From Schistocerca nitens (Eukaryota; Arthropoda; Insecta; Orthoptera; Acrididae): a stretch of 64,000 nucleotides of DNA. Each line of letters opens with the position of its first letter. Within the stretch, counting starts at the first letter, position 1. Below, piece by piece: positions 1 through 12,459 of the stretch. The stretch spans positions 497,814,109 to 497,878,108 of the forward strand of contig NC_064614.1 of assembly GCF_023898315.1 (NCBI RefSeq), in the 5' to 3' direction. The position numbers and the translations under genes were made by a program. Under the pieces are notes generated by a model that made no database searches, was not told the DNA's origin, and saw only the letters and a program-made list of their open reading frames with translations.

Positions 1-262
1 GCCCCTACGTGAATAGGTCATAAGCGCTGTAGCAGATGGGTGATGGCCCAGTTACATTGTAGCTTCAAGACCAGCGAATTGGGTAGAAATGTAAACACTA
101 GTTACCTCACTTGTATTTGCTGTGTAACGCTGACTTTGGATTGTTTATACTGAAGAACACTGCTTATTTTGCATGTCACCCTTTGTTTGCGACACATCTG
201 CGTAATTGACAAAATTAAGTATTGCAATCTTTTCCTTTTGTAATAAAACTCATTAAAACAAT

Positions 263-422
263 TTGCAAGATGAATACAAATCTATTCAACAAGCAAACAG
301 GGAAGAAACTACAATATTGCTTTTTTAGACAAATGCAATGTTATTAATGTCAATTGTCTGAGTTTGTTCAACCTTAAATTTTCATTTCTAGTCCAAAAGT
401 TGTCTACATCTGTGTACTAGCA
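263..422. repeat. 160-bp direct repeat, copy 1
   Basis: This segment recurs at 2097-2256 in the same orientation and at the same length, with a single difference noticed by eye (gtcaattgtc versus gtcaactgtc). It has no internal tandem structure and no recognised transposon ends. The spacing between copy starts is 1834 bp. Confidence 0.9.
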
Positions 423-1399
423 ATCCGAGAAAGCAGGTTTCCTAGACACCCTATATTTGACGACTAGGCAGGCTTTAACACTTACTATGCTAACTCAAGT
501 TCTTATGGTGTGGGGTGGTGTTGGATACAACAAAAAATCCCAGTTGGTGCACGTCCGGGGCACTGTGACCACTGTAACCAATGTAAATGACATCCTGCAA
601 CCCATAGCCAAACCCTGTTGGGCACAACACCCCACACACAATTTTTCAGCAACACAATGCACGTCCACATGCTGCTGCACAAACATGTACCTTCTTGGAG
701 TCACAGGATGTCATTCTTTTGCCCTGGCCCACCAGATATGTCGTGAATTGAAAATGTGTGGGATATGGTAAAATGACAGGTGCAGTGCTGTGACCATTGC
801 CAACCACCACAGATGAACTTTGGAGCAAGGTGAATGCAGCATGGGTGGCTATACCACAGGAATTCATTAGCACCTTATATATGTTGATGCCATCATCCAT
901 GGAACAAGTTATCAGAGCCTATTGGTGGACCCTCTGCCTACAAGGCAACAAAACAGTCTGAACTGAGGTGACAAAATGCTAATCACTTTTGCAGAACATA
1001 CTAATGTACATGTTTTTTTCTGAATATTAGCGTATTTCACTTCTCTGGGAGAATATTGCCAATTGCACAATTAAATGCTTTTGAAAAGTCACATAAAATG
1101 TTAGTAAAAACTGCTACACATTATGAATGAACTACTGTAACACTGAAACATTAGTATGTGCTTACTGTGCAAATTTTTATACCCATAATGGTAAGTTGTG
1201 ATGGTCTGCAGTTACAAACGTTCTGCAAAACATTCATTTAAAATCCTAAATAAGCAATAACAATTATGAAAGGTGTTATCCACAGAGAATCACACAAACA
1301 ATGGGTTCCATGAATTTTTGCAGGCAGTTACGTAGAAACTATTGAAATGAGATTGACAAAAAGCAACAGTTACACGAGTGAAATGAAGTATGTGAAGTG

Positions 1400-1429
1400 G
1401 TGTGTGTGTGTGTGTGTGTGTGTGTGTGG
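1400..1429. repeat. (TG)n microsatellite
   Basis: Uninterrupted TG dinucleotide run of about 28 bases followed by a G-rich tail. Confidence 0.95.
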
Positions 1430-2096
1430 TGGGAGGGTGTTTCTTCGCTTCTTTGCACATAAAAAAAATAGTTTCTACGTTATATTACTTCACTGGGTGT
1501 ATTGCATACATCTTTGAATCGATTTGTCCATATTATTGTATAAAATTATCAAAGGATGAAGAATTACAGATGAAATTTCATGACTTATGAGTGATGTTAA
1601 TTCACATGTAAAGACAAGAAACAATTAACAATAAAAAAAAGAGGGTTTACAGAAAGGAAACCCAACTGAACTTTTCAGTACCTCAAAATGAATCATGTAA
1701 GAAGACAAATCTTATTGAAACTTAACTAGCATTTCAAAATGAAATTAAATAACTTCATAACAATCTAAATAACATTCTTTTTAAAATCAAATTGTTTTTG
1801 AGCTTCCATTACACAAATGTTTGTGGACTGACTCTGATTTGATTGGCTTTATGTTTCACTATCTATTCCTGCATGTTTTCTCATTTACTGTTTCTCACAC
1901 AGCTGTACAAAAGAGTATAAATCCACATCTTCAATATCTCATAATAGGATTTGTTTAACTGATTCTCGACATTTAATAATGTGATATTGTGTCACGTGGA
2001 TGTTATTGAAACAACACATACATTGCCAAAAACAAGTCTCTTCTGTAAGTAAATGATTGTATGTACAGAAAATTTTATTTTTAAGTTATGTGAACA

Positions 2097-2256
2097 TTGC
2101 AAGATGAATACAAATCTATTCAACAAGCAAACAGGGAAGAAACTACAATATTGCTTTTTTAGACAAATGCAATGTTATTAATGTCAACTGTCTGAGTTTG
2201 TTCAACCTTAAATTTTCATTTCTAGTCCAAAAGTTGTCTACATCTGTGTACTAGCA
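2097..2256. repeat. 160-bp direct repeat, copy 2
   Basis: Near-identical partner of 263-422. The boundaries are sharp at both ends: the preceding and following bases are unrelated to those around copy 1. Confidence 0.9.
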
Positions 2257-2832
2257 CTGACACATACTGGGAGATCACACAAATATGAGCATTAAGACAA
2301 GCACAGTGTAACAATCCTTTGTTGTAAGACATATTGTCAGTCATCCTAAGACATTAATTCCGATTTGGCTGGTGCTTCTTTAGTTTTGGAATTATAGAAA
2401 ATGACTTCATTGTTCTATGCACTCATGTTACCACAGAAGTAGCGCATCAAATAATTCTATATTGTTTATCATTCACGCCATTTATGAGGACATAAAAAGC
2501 AATTAAGCTTTCAGTACAAAAAAATTATACGCATCTATTGTGAAATGAAAAGCCTGACTTAATATATTTACTTCAGCAGTTTTTAATGACAGTCCATTCC
2601 AATTCTCAATGGCTAGAAATAGCACGGTCCATTCATCTGAAACCACTATTCACACTTTTCTTCAGACTGCTGACTTCCAGACATTTCATCAAATTTTACA
2701 AATAATTTATTTAACAAAATGAAGTAATGATCCCTGTGTGATCATTGCTGTAGTGAAGCTTAGGAACAAATATTACAAAAAAGTGTTCCACTCTTTGAGC
2801 AATAATTAAGTACACATGACATGAGCAGAATG

Positions 2833-2837
<5 letters not shown>

Positions 2838-2868
<31 letters not shown>
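2838..2868. repeat. (CT)n microsatellite
   Basis: Uninterrupted CT dinucleotide run of about 30 bases. Confidence 0.95.
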
Positions 2869-2872
<4 letters not shown>

Positions 2873-4716
2873 GGCAATGAAAATTATGTACGGCCATACG
2901 CCTAATAATGTAGGAAGTTGCAAAATTATTTTCAAACAAAAAAAAAAAAAATAAGGGAAAAAGTTGCTCCACATCAGATTAAATCGTTCCAAGCAAAGCT
3001 TTCTCTGGAAGATTACAGTTTGACAGATGCCATAAAATAACAAAAATGTAAATATGACATTTTTCCTGCAAATATAATAACCATCTAAAGCACTGCTTTT
3101 ATATTTGAATGTCAAATATACAGTATATGAAAATGCAGTCCGTGTATGCCGAGGTACAAAGTGGCTGTGTATTTCACACAAACACTATAAAGAAATATTT
3201 ACAAATGAAGACCCAAAACTAAATAACAATAATCAATGTAATAGAAATCAGAACTTTACATTTTTAATAATTAAACATTTTAAATGTATATGATGTATAT
3301 TTCCATGTGTACTAGGGCATCTGATCCATTTCTTTTTAAATACTATGCTGTACACGACCAACTTTGCGATGACTTCTTTCCCCAAATACAACAAAAAGAT
3401 AGAAAAATATAAAAACAGTGCTACAATAATGTTTGTGTAAGAGTCAGAACTCATTGCTATATTACTCAGATCCAGTTAAGCTGTTAGTATGGCAATCAGC
3501 CAGGAAAACAATTCATTCCAAGGCAATTTTATGTTTAAAATATCTATGCAGCATAAGGGTCATCTATCTGCCAATATTGTATGTTGTTAAGAATAACAAA
3601 ATTTACACTTTGTTAACTATGACAGCTTCTCCCATAAAAAATCTCAACTGCCATCATTTGTATTATAATAACGATTAATCATAATCATCAGTATCCACTG
3701 GAAGGAAAATTACAATAAAGGCAGATAGCTAGCTGCCTCATATTTTCCAAATCTCACAAAAATCACACACTCTTATTATATTTTTGCACAAAACTAACTT
3801 AATTATCAAAATTATGAACAATTTCATAAATTTTTTTCACATGACAAAAAAATATAGGAAAAAATCAAATTACATGAGCTGAGAACACAAATTCTTAAAT
3901 TTTATTGCTTTTCAGATTCAAATCATTTTTTTTTCTTTGCTACAAGACAACACTGTACTAAGCCGTGCAGTTAAAACTAAACATTGTTGGACAGAAAATA
4001 AATTATAGTTACAGTAGGCAACAAAAGGAGACAATAAATAGTGTAGATTATCTGCAGCTACATGTAAGAATGCAGCTGCCATCCAATAGGTATTAACTCA
4101 CACATTTTATTTAAAAAAAAAAGAAAGAAAAAGAATAAACCTATTTGAAATAGTTCTACATAGAGGTAAAGTTCAATGTGAAAGACAAATGGACTCAACG
4201 CTAAAACAAAGACGGAAAATTGAGGCTGAGAAGCTCTGAGTAAGCCACATTCTGATTCAGTAAACACTCCACTGTAGCATACATGGGAGTGAATTTATGT
4301 ATCCTCTCATGTGTTAACTTCTTACAAAGAAGAAAAAGCAAAACAGGGCACTCAGTTATCCTACGAAAACAGAATGTTTTGAATTTTAAATGCTACAATC
4401 CACATGTAGTTCAAATTTATCGTTTAATTCTTAATATGTTCAAACATTATACTTTTCCATAATGTACTTTATGGAGTGGAGCTGACTGGAAGTTATGTAA
4501 GTACATCCTTTCGAAAAGTTGCTGCAAGCTGCTCATTGTATAAGATGTAGGCATAATGTCAGTTTAATTGTCATCAATAAACTGACACCTTGGCACTCCT
4601 GCAAGCTAAATCACTTATTCCGTTGCCTTGCATTCCTGTAAATACTTCAAAACTACGTTCAGAATAACGCTGGTTCATCGAGGCCATTGTGCGTGGCATA
4701 TCCAATACACACACTT

Positions 4717-4889
4717 CTAAGCAGAAGTACCATTCACCAAAGCTTCTTTTGGTTTACCCTCGTTGCGTTTTGAGGGTGGGGGTCTCTGATTACGAGACTT
4801 TGGTTCACGCTGTCCCTTTGGAGGTCCTTCATTGTTTTGTGGCTCCTCTTTAGCAGTAAACTGAGGGTCATTCGTGACTGGAACTATGC
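4717..4889 (-). CDS. Fmr1: Fmr1/FXR family protein, terminal coding exon
   Basis: This is the last coding exon of a fragile-X family RNA-binding protein, a cytoplasmic mRNP translational regulator. The minus strand shows a pyrimidine-rich tract and a CAG acceptor (plus positions 4892-4890). The exon then opens with GC, which completes a Gly codon with the single G left by the 36945 donor, followed by 56 codons and TAG at 4719-4717. The product is hydrophilic and Pro/Lys/Asn-rich, with QREPKSRNQRPPPSKR in the middle, and it ends EALVNGTSA. Vertebrate FXR proteins end in a similar VNGVS/VNGVP motif, which is the main basis for the call. There is no folded domain. The exon was not offered as an open frame because it lacks its own ATG. 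The identification rests on exact splice-phase agreement plus family resemblance of three exons, not on a database search. Confidence 0.75.
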
Positions 4890-5814
4890 CTGAAATTTGG
4901 AAATAAAAAAATTAAGTTTTCAATTATACATTTAATTTTCCTCTATAAATAAAATATATTAAGACTATATCAACAAAACTTAACATGTAGCATACTTTCA
5001 ATAACCACAATTGCTGACTTTGAGACTAAATAAAAGGAGACGATTGATGACCAGAGAAGTGAGATACCATGATCCTACCAGACTAATAAAGACAACACCA
5101 TTTGATGGTTAGATAGTCTGCTTGCCTAGTTTTGAATTTAAACAACAGTTTTCTTTACAGTATATATGCACATCTCTACACAAAGTGTGAAGAGGAAGGT
5201 AGTAGAAACAGGCATATTTGCAAATGCAGAGTATTTGCTCTTTTGGAAGTTTTACTCAATGATCAACCATTAAATGAGGAGGGGGAGGATGATGGGATAG
5301 ACTGGTGATTGGGGAAAACCGGTGGGAAACAGTGTGGGGGCAGAGGGGGTGGCGGCAGGCGGGGGGAGAAAGGTGGTGGGGTGGGGGGAGGGGAATGCCG
5401 AGGGAGGGGGAGGGATAGGCCGAGGGATGGATAGGCCGAGGGAGGGGGAGGGGGAGGGATAGGCCGAGGGAGGGGGAGGGGGAGGGATAGGCCGAGGGAG
5501 GGGGAGGGATAGGCCGAGGGAGGGGGGGAGGGGGAGGGATAGGCCGAGGGAGGGGGGCAGGGGGAGGGATAGGCCGAGGGAGGGGGGCAGGGGGAGAGGA
5601 AGGTCGTGGGACGGGTCGAGGGGAAAGACCGACGGGGTGAAGAAAGTCCGTGGAGGGGGAAGCCCGGGTGGAGGGGGGAGTCCGGGTGGAGGGGGGGCGA
5701 AAGTCCGAAGAGGCGGTGTGGTGGTGGGGGGGGGCGGGTGAGGGCCCGATTGGGGGGTGGAGGGCCCGATTGGGGGTAGGGAGGGCCGGAGGGGGTAGGG
5801 AGGGCCGGAGGGGG

Positions 5815-5967
5815 TAGGGAGGGCCCGATTGGGGGTGAGGGCCCGATTGGGGGTGAGGGCCCGATTGGGGGTGAGGGCCCGATTGGGGGTGAGGGCCCGA
5901 TTGGGGGTGAGGGCCCGATTGGGGGTGAGGGCCCGATTGGGGGTGAGGGCCCGATTGGGGGGGTGGA
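5815..5967. repeat. 18-bp unit block of array 1
   Basis: The cccgatt core recurs at 5824, 5842, 5860, 5878, 5896, 5914, 5932 and 5950, an exact 18-bp period over eight copies. Because 18 is a multiple of three, this block yields an artefactual hexapeptide repeat in translation. Confidence 0.95.
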
Positions 5968-7557
5968 GAGCCCGATTGGGGGGGTGGAGAGCCCGATTGG
6001 GGGGGTGGAGAGCCCGATTGGGGGGTGGAGAGCCCGATTGGGGGGGTGGAGAGCCCGATTGGGGGGTGGAGAGCCCGATTGGGGGGGTGGAGAGCCCGAT
6101 TGGGGGGGTGGAGAGCCCGATTGGGGGGGTGGAGAGCCCGATTGGGGGGGTGGAGAGCCCGATTGGGGGGGTGGAGAGCCCGATTGGGGGGGTGGAGAGC
6201 CCGATTGGGGGGGTGGAGAGCCCGATTGGGGGGGTGGAGAGCCCGATTGGGGGGGTGGAGAGCCCGATTGGGGGGGTGGAGAGCCCGATTGGGGGGGTGG
6301 AGAGCCCGAAGGGGGGGTGGAGAGCCCGAGGGGGGGGGTGGAGAGCCCGAGGGGGGGGGGTGGAGAGCCCGAGGGGGGGGGGTGGAGAGCCCGAGGGGGG
6401 GTGGAGAGCCCGAGGGGGGGTGGAGAGCCCGAGGGGGGGTGGAGAGCCCGAGGGGGGGTGGAGAGACCGAGGGGGGGTGGAGAGACCGAGGGGGGGTGGA
6501 GAGACCGAGGGGGGGTGGAGAGCCCGAGGGGGGGTGGAGAGCCCGAGGGGGGTGGAGAGCCCGAGGGGGTGGGGGTGGGGGGTAGAGCCCGAGGGTGTGG
6601 GGGGCAGAGCCTGAGGGTGTGCGGGGGGGGGGGGTAGAGCCCGAGGGGGGGGGTGGTAGAGCCCGAGGGGTGTGGTGGTAGAGCCCGAGGGGGGGGGGGT
6701 AGAGCCCGAGGGGGGGGGGGTAGAGCCCGAGGGGGGGGCGGGTAGAGCCCGAGGGGGGGGGTAGAGCCCTAGGGGGGGTAGAGCCCTAGGGGGGGGAGGG
6801 CCCGATTGGGGGGGTGGAGAGCCCGAGGGGGGGTGGAGAGCCCGAGGGGGGGTGGAGAGCCCGAGGGGGGGTGGAGAGCCCGTGGGGGTGGGGGGGGGGC
6901 TAGAGACCGAGGGGGGGGTAGAGCCCGAGGGGGGGGTAGAGCCCGAGGGGGGGGTAGAGCCCTAGAGGGGGGCGGCCCGATTGGGGGGGGGGCGATTGGG
7001 GGGGGGGCGATTGGGGGGGGGCCGATTGGGGGGGGAGGGCCCGATTGGGGGGGGAGGGCCCGATTGGGGGGGGAGGGCCCGATTGGGGGGGAGGGCCCGA
7101 TTGGGGGGGGAGGGCCCGATTGGGGGGGGGAGGGCCCGATTGGGGGGGGAGGGCCCGATTGGGGGGGGGAGGGCCCGATTGGGGGGGGAGGGCCCGATTG
7201 GGGGGGGGGAGGGCCCGATTGGGGGGGGGGGGGGAGGGCCCGATTGGGGGGGGAGGGCCCGATTGGGGGGGGAGGGCCCGATTGGGGGGGGGAGAGCCCG
7301 ATTGGGGGGGGAGAGCCCGATTGGGGGGGGGAGAGCCCGATTGGGGGGGGAGAGCCCGATTGGGGGGGGAGAGCCCGATTGGGGGGGGAGAGCCCGATTG
7401 GGGGGGGAGAGCCCGATTGGGGGGGGAGAGCCCGATTGGGGGGGGAGAGCCCGATTGGGGGGGGAGAGCCCGATTGGGGGGGGAGAGCCCGATTGGGGGG
7501 GGAGAGCCCGATTGGGGGGGAGAGCCCGATTGGGGGGGGAGAGCCCGATTGGGGGGG

Positions 7558-7956
7558 GAGAGCCCGATTGGGGGAGAGCCCGATTGGGGGAGAGCCCGAT
7601 TGGGGGAGAGCCCGATTGGGGGAGAGCCCGATTGGGGGAGAGCCCGATTGGGGGAGAGCCCGATTGGGGGAGAGCCCGATTGGGGGAGAGCCCGATTGGG
7701 GGAGAGCCCGATTGGGGGAGAGCCCGATTGGGGGAGAGCCCGATTGGGGGAGAGCCCGATTGGGGGAGAGCCCGATTGGGGGAGAGCCCGATTGGGGGAG
7801 AGCCCGATTGGGGGAGAGCCCGATTGGGGGAGAGCCCGATTGGGGGAGAGCCCGATTGGGGGAGAGCCCGATTGGGGGAGAGCCCGATTGGGGGAGAGCC
7901 CGATTGGGGGAGAGCCCGATTGGGGGAGAGCCCGATTGGGGGAGAGCCCGATTGGG
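7558..7956. repeat. Homogeneous 16-bp tandem block, about 25 copies
   Basis: The unit agagcccgattggggg repeats with no visible variant for about 400 bp and ends exactly where the GGTT-rich 3' tail of the family A LINE begins. This is the most uniform part of array 1, whereas neighbouring blocks differ in G-run length from unit to unit. Confidence 0.97.
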
Positions 7957-8347
7957 GGTTGGTTGGTTGGTTTAGGGATGAAAGGGACCAAACTGCAGAG
8001 GTCATCGGTCCCTTTTTCCAAAATACTAAAAATACCCACAGAGAATAAAATATGTTCAGGAGACAGACGACACAGAACAAAAGAAACGTAGACAAGGACC
8101 AGACAAAACAAAATAAAATCACACAGAGTGCGACGGTGGTTGGCCGACCATAGGAACAAAAAAGGAAAAGCCAACCACCGAAAACACATTAAAAACTGAG
8201 TTTAAAACTGTAGGCCAAAGGCCAGAATCAACCCAAAACAATCAAATAAAACAGAAACACTCAGATTAAATGATAAAAACCCCCTGCCCGAATAAAACTT
8301 AAAACTAAGTCAGCCATAGCAGAGTCATCTGTTAAAAGGGCAGGGAG

Positions 8348-11300
8348 CTAGTCAGGCAGTGGGAACGACTGCCTGAGCACAACTAAAAGTGGACAGTCTA
8401 ATAAAATGTGGACCACTGTCAAAACGGAGCCGCAGCGACATAAAGGTGGGCCCTCACGTCGCAATAGGTGGCCGTGCGTCATCCATGTGTGCCCAATGCG
8501 CAGCCGGCACAGGACAACAGACTCCTTACGAGAGACCCACAAGGAGGACCGCCACACATCGGTCGTCTCCTTAACAGCCCGCAGCTTATTCGGGGATGTC
8601 AGGCCACGCCACTCATCAGCCCACATCCCAAGCACCTTGCGGCGCAACACCAACTGCTGATCACGAGCCGTGAGGCCGATTTCCAAAGCTGGGGCGCCGA
8701 TCGCCCCTTTGGCCAGCCTGTCGACACGTTCGTTCCCCGGGATGCCAACGTGACCTGGCGTCCAAATAAAGACCACCGAACGACCAGAGCGGGTAATGGC
8801 GAAAACAGACTCCTGAATAGAGGATACCAGAGGAGAAGAGGCATAGCAGCGGTCGATGGCCTGGAGGCTGCTCAGGGAGTCACTGCAGATGACGATGGAC
8901 GTACCTGAGAAGGAACGCATATGCTCAAGAGCGCGCAATATGGCCACCAGCTCTGCAGTAAAAATACTGCAGCCAGCCGGCAAGGAGCGCTGTTCAACAT
9001 GTGCAGCGTGAGCAAAAGCGTAGGCAGTGCGACCATCAACCAGGGAACCATCAGTGTAGACAGTCTCACAGCCCGAAAATGAGGCGAGGAGCGCAAGAAA
9101 ACGGCGACGGAGGGCCACAGGCGGAACCGAGTCCTTGGGTCCCTGTGCCAAGTCCAGACGGACGGACGGCCGGGGCAAACACCAGGGAGGCGTAGGTGCA
9201 CGGACTCTGAAGGGAGGCAGAAGAGGGAATGACCCCAGTTCCGACAGCAGGGACTGGACTGGAAAGCCCAGACATTGGTCGCCGGTCGGGCAGATGGAGG
9301 ACCATGGCAGGGAAAAGCAGGCGACGATTGGGATGGCCAGGCGAGCAATGCACGTGGACAGCATAGTCGGCGAGCAGTCGATGGCGGCGAATCCGCAGCG
9401 GGGGAACCCCAGCCTCCACCAGGAGACTATCCACGGGGCTCGTACGAAAAGCGCCAGTTGCAAGACGAACGCCACAGTGGTGTATGGGGTCTAACAACTT
9501 CAACACTGAGGGTGATGCAGACCCATAGGCCAGGCTCCCATAATCAAGCCTGGACTGCACAAGGGCCCTGTACAATCGCAACAGCGTGCAGCGATCCGCA
9601 CCCCAAGATGTGTGGCTCAGGCAGCGGAGGGCGTTGAGGTGCCGCCAGCACTTTTGCTTCAGCTGGGTAATATGAGGAACACATGTGAGCCGGGCATCAA
9701 ACACGAGTCCTAAGAAGCGGCAAGTGTCCACCACGTCAAGTAGGTGGCCGTCGAGGTAAAGTTCAGGATGAGGGTGGACCGTCCGACGCCTGCAGAAGTG
9801 CATAACTCGAGTCTTGGCTGCAGAGAACTGAAAACCATGAGTCAGAGCCCATGATGCTGCCTTGCGAATGGCTACTTGCAGCCTGCGTTCGGCGACTCCC
9901 GTAGTCGTGGAGCTAAATGAGATGCAGAAGTCATCGGCATACAAAGAAGGAGACACCGACAACCCCACGGCTGTAGCCAGACCATTAATGGCCACTAGAT
10001 ATAAGGAGACGCTCAACACCAAGCCCTGCGGGACCCCATTTTCCTGTATATAAGATGAACTAGAGGCGGCACCCACTTCCACCCGGAAAGAGCGGCGCAA
10101 TAAAAAGGTTTGAAGAAAAGCCGGGAGCTGACCACGAAGACCCCACTCATGCAATGTAGCAAGGATGTGATGCCTCCATGTGGTGTCATACGCCTTCCGC
10201 AGATCAAAAAAGACAGCAACGAGATGCTGACGTCGGGTAAAGGCCGTACGGATAGCAGATTCCAGCCGCACCAAATTGTCCGTAGCAGATCGGCCCTGAC
10301 GGAAGCCACCCTGGGATGGAGCGAGGAGACCGCGCGACTCAAGGACCCAACACAAACGCTGCCCCACCATACGTTTGAGCAATTTGCACAAAACGTTGGT
10401 GAGGGTAATGGGACGATAGCTGTCCACCGCCAGCGGGTCCGCACCGGGCTTCAAGATGGGGACAATAAGAACCTCTCGCCATTGCGACGGGAACACGCCC
10501 TCGCTCCAAATGCGGTTAAAGATGGTGAGGATATGTCTCTGGCAGTCCCTGGAGAGATGCTTCAGCATCTGTGCGTGGATGCAGTCTGGTCCTGGTGCCG
10601 TATCAGGGCAGTTGGCGAGAGCAGCGATGAATTCCCTCTCGCTGAAAGGAGCATTGTATTTTTCAGAACGACGCGTGTGGAATGATAACGGCGTCTGCTC
10701 GGCTCGTTCCTTGAGAGAGCGAAAGGCAGGGGGATAAGTTGCAGTCGCAGAGCTCTGAGCAAAGTGCGCAGCAAGGTGTTCAGCAATGGCGGCAGCGTCC
10801 GTGCAGACAGCGCTGTCCAAGGAGATCCCAGGGACACCCATAGGGGTCTGGTATCCATAAATCCGCCGGATCCAGGACCACACGAGCGAGGGGGAGACAC
10901 AGGAGCCCAAGGATGAGACATACCTCTCCCACCACTCCTGCTTACGCCATGCGATAAGGCGGCGGGCCAAGGCACGGAGCCTTTTAAAGGCGATGAGGGT
11001 CGCTAGAGACGGGTGCCGCCTATGACACTGGAGAGCCCGTCTACAGTCGCGAATAGCCTCAGCAATCTCCGGCGACCACCAGGGGACAGCCTTGCTCCGA
11101 GGGAGTCCAGAAGAGCGGGGGATGGCAGCCTCGGCTGCCGAAATGATTGACGTGGTTAAGACACAGACCACCGCGTCAATGTCACCCTGTGGGGGAGACT
11201 CAATGGTGGCAGCGGAAGTAAAAGCCGGCCAGTCAGCCCTGTGGAGAGCCCAGCGGGGCAAGCGCCCAGAAAAATGACACTGGGGCAGTGACAAATAGAT

Positions 11301-11946
11301 GGGAAAATGGTCACTACCAAACAGGTCAGGATGCACCCTCCAGTGGAGGGATGGGACAAGTCCGGGGCTGCAAAGAGAGAGATCGATGGCCGAGAACGAG
11401 CCGTGGGCCACACTGAAATGCGTGGGAGCACCGGTGTTCAAGAGGCTAAGGTCGAGCTGAGTCAACAAATGCTCCACGGTACGACCGCGGTCATCAGACA
11501 GTCCCACCCCATAGAGGGTTGTGGGCATTGAAATCGCCCAGCAACAAGAAAGGTGGCGGCAATTGGGTTATCAGTGCAGCCAGGACAGGCAACGCGACAT
11601 CACCATCCGGTGGAAGGTAAAGACTGCAGACGGTAATAGCCCGCGGCGTCCACACCCTAACAGCGACAGCCTCTAAAGCTGTTTGTAGAGGGACAGACTC
11701 GCTGTGAAGAGAGTTAAGAACATAGAGGCAGACACCACCAGACACCCTTTCATAAGCTGCTCGGTTCCTATAATAACCCCGATAGCCACGGAGGGCGGGG
11801 GTTCGCATTGCTGGAAACCAAGTTTCCTGCAGAGCAATGCAAAGGAAAGGATGAAGGCTGATAAGTTGGCGGAGCTCAGCTAGATGGCGGAAGAAACCGC
11901 TGCAGTTCCACTGGAGGATGGTATTGGTTATGGATGGGAAAGGCGT
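8348..11946 (-). pseudogene. Family A LINE ORF2: endonuclease, reverse transcriptase, RNase H (frameshifted)
   Basis: Read from 11946 down. An AP-type endonuclease starts near ILQWNCSGFF and contains LLLGDFNAHNPLWGG and later GSDHFPIYL. The reverse transcriptase has VFFDLRKAYD, ENGVPQG and the catalytic YADDF. The RNase H shows YTDGSLVDG, TAELVAILRALEHM, CSDSLSSLQAI and TPGHVGIPGNERVD, i.e. all of its acidic motifs. A CRCG...H...C zinc-finger-like segment sits near the C-terminus. The endonuclease frame stops at 11494 and continues in another frame from about 11528, so there is one frameshift at about 11510-11530. A second shift near 9180-9250 separates RT from RNase H. The protein would nick target DNA and copy the element RNA in the nucleus. 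Each domain looks intact but the reading frame is not. Confidence 0.9.
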
Positions 11947-12459
11947 GAAGGGACGGGGGAGGCAGATTACGCCTCCGGGGCCCCTGCTGCTACTGAGTCA
12001 CCACCTGTACAACAGCCATCCATTGCGTCCGATGGACTGGTGAGATCCAGGTCCTCTGCGGACGCCAGAATCTCCACCTCATCTTCGGACACAGAGTGAG
12101 AAGGTTGCGGTGGGACAGGTGCCACCGCAATGTCAGTATGCTTGGGAGCCTTTTTCTTGGTTTGCTTTGCGCGCTGTGCCTTAGGCGGTTCCTGCTGGGA
12201 GGGCGGCACCGGGTCAGTCTCAGGGACTGAAGACGACCGCGATGCCCTACGACCAGCGACCGGTGGTTGTTTCAGATACTTGCGGGTGTCTACTGTGCCG
12301 CTGATCGGAACTTGTGAATGGAGGTCCCCAAGGGACCCCTTCCTTGCGAGAGTAGCCGAAGAAGTCTTACCCTTCTCTGGCTGGGAAGGGGGAACTGATG
12401 TCCCCGATGGTTGGGGGGGTATTGCTCCTGAAGTAGATGGAGCAGGAGCAACAGTGGGT

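Larger units (their letters stand above)
1..4716 (-). other. Probable Fmr1 3' UTR and downstream flank
   Basis: This AT-rich stretch lies directly downstream of the Fmr1 stop codon in minus-strand direction, and I find no coding region in it. Candidate poly(A) signals on the minus strand (plus-strand tttatt or tttaat) occur at 4423-4428, 4106-4111 and 3901-3906, with further ones lower down, so the mRNA end cannot be fixed from sequence. Insect Fmr1 transcripts can have multi-kilobase 3' UTRs, so much of this could be transcribed. It contains a 160-bp direct duplication and two microsatellites, listed separately. The short frames here have no recognisable domain. Confidence 0.4.
5275..7956. 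repeat. G-rich minisatellite array 1
   Basis: About 2.7 kb of tandem G-rich units on the plus strand, made of successive blocks. Around 5400-5600, irregular 16-30-bp units carry ataggccgaggg. At 5815-5967 the units are 18 bp (gggtgagggcccgatt core). From about 5957 to 6310 they are 20-21-bp ggtggagagcccgattgggg units. From 6310 to 6960 most units change cccgatt to cccgagg. From 6970 to 7557, 18-22-bp agggcccgatt or agagcccgatt units follow with variable G-runs. At 7558-7956 the units are 16 bp. Almost every unit keeps one CpG in a CCGA core. The minus strand has essentially no stop codon, so long false frames appear on both strands. Confidence 0.95.

Noticed and set aside
6900-8189. Overlapping 350-430-codon frames on both strands of array 1
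   Set aside because: Same artefact: tandem G-rich units without stops in several frames, running into the LINE 3' UTR.
8348-11946. Host reverse transcriptase or RNase H gene
   Set aside because: The endonuclease-RT-RNase H order, frameshifts, zinc-knuckle ORF1 and tail show it is a LINE.
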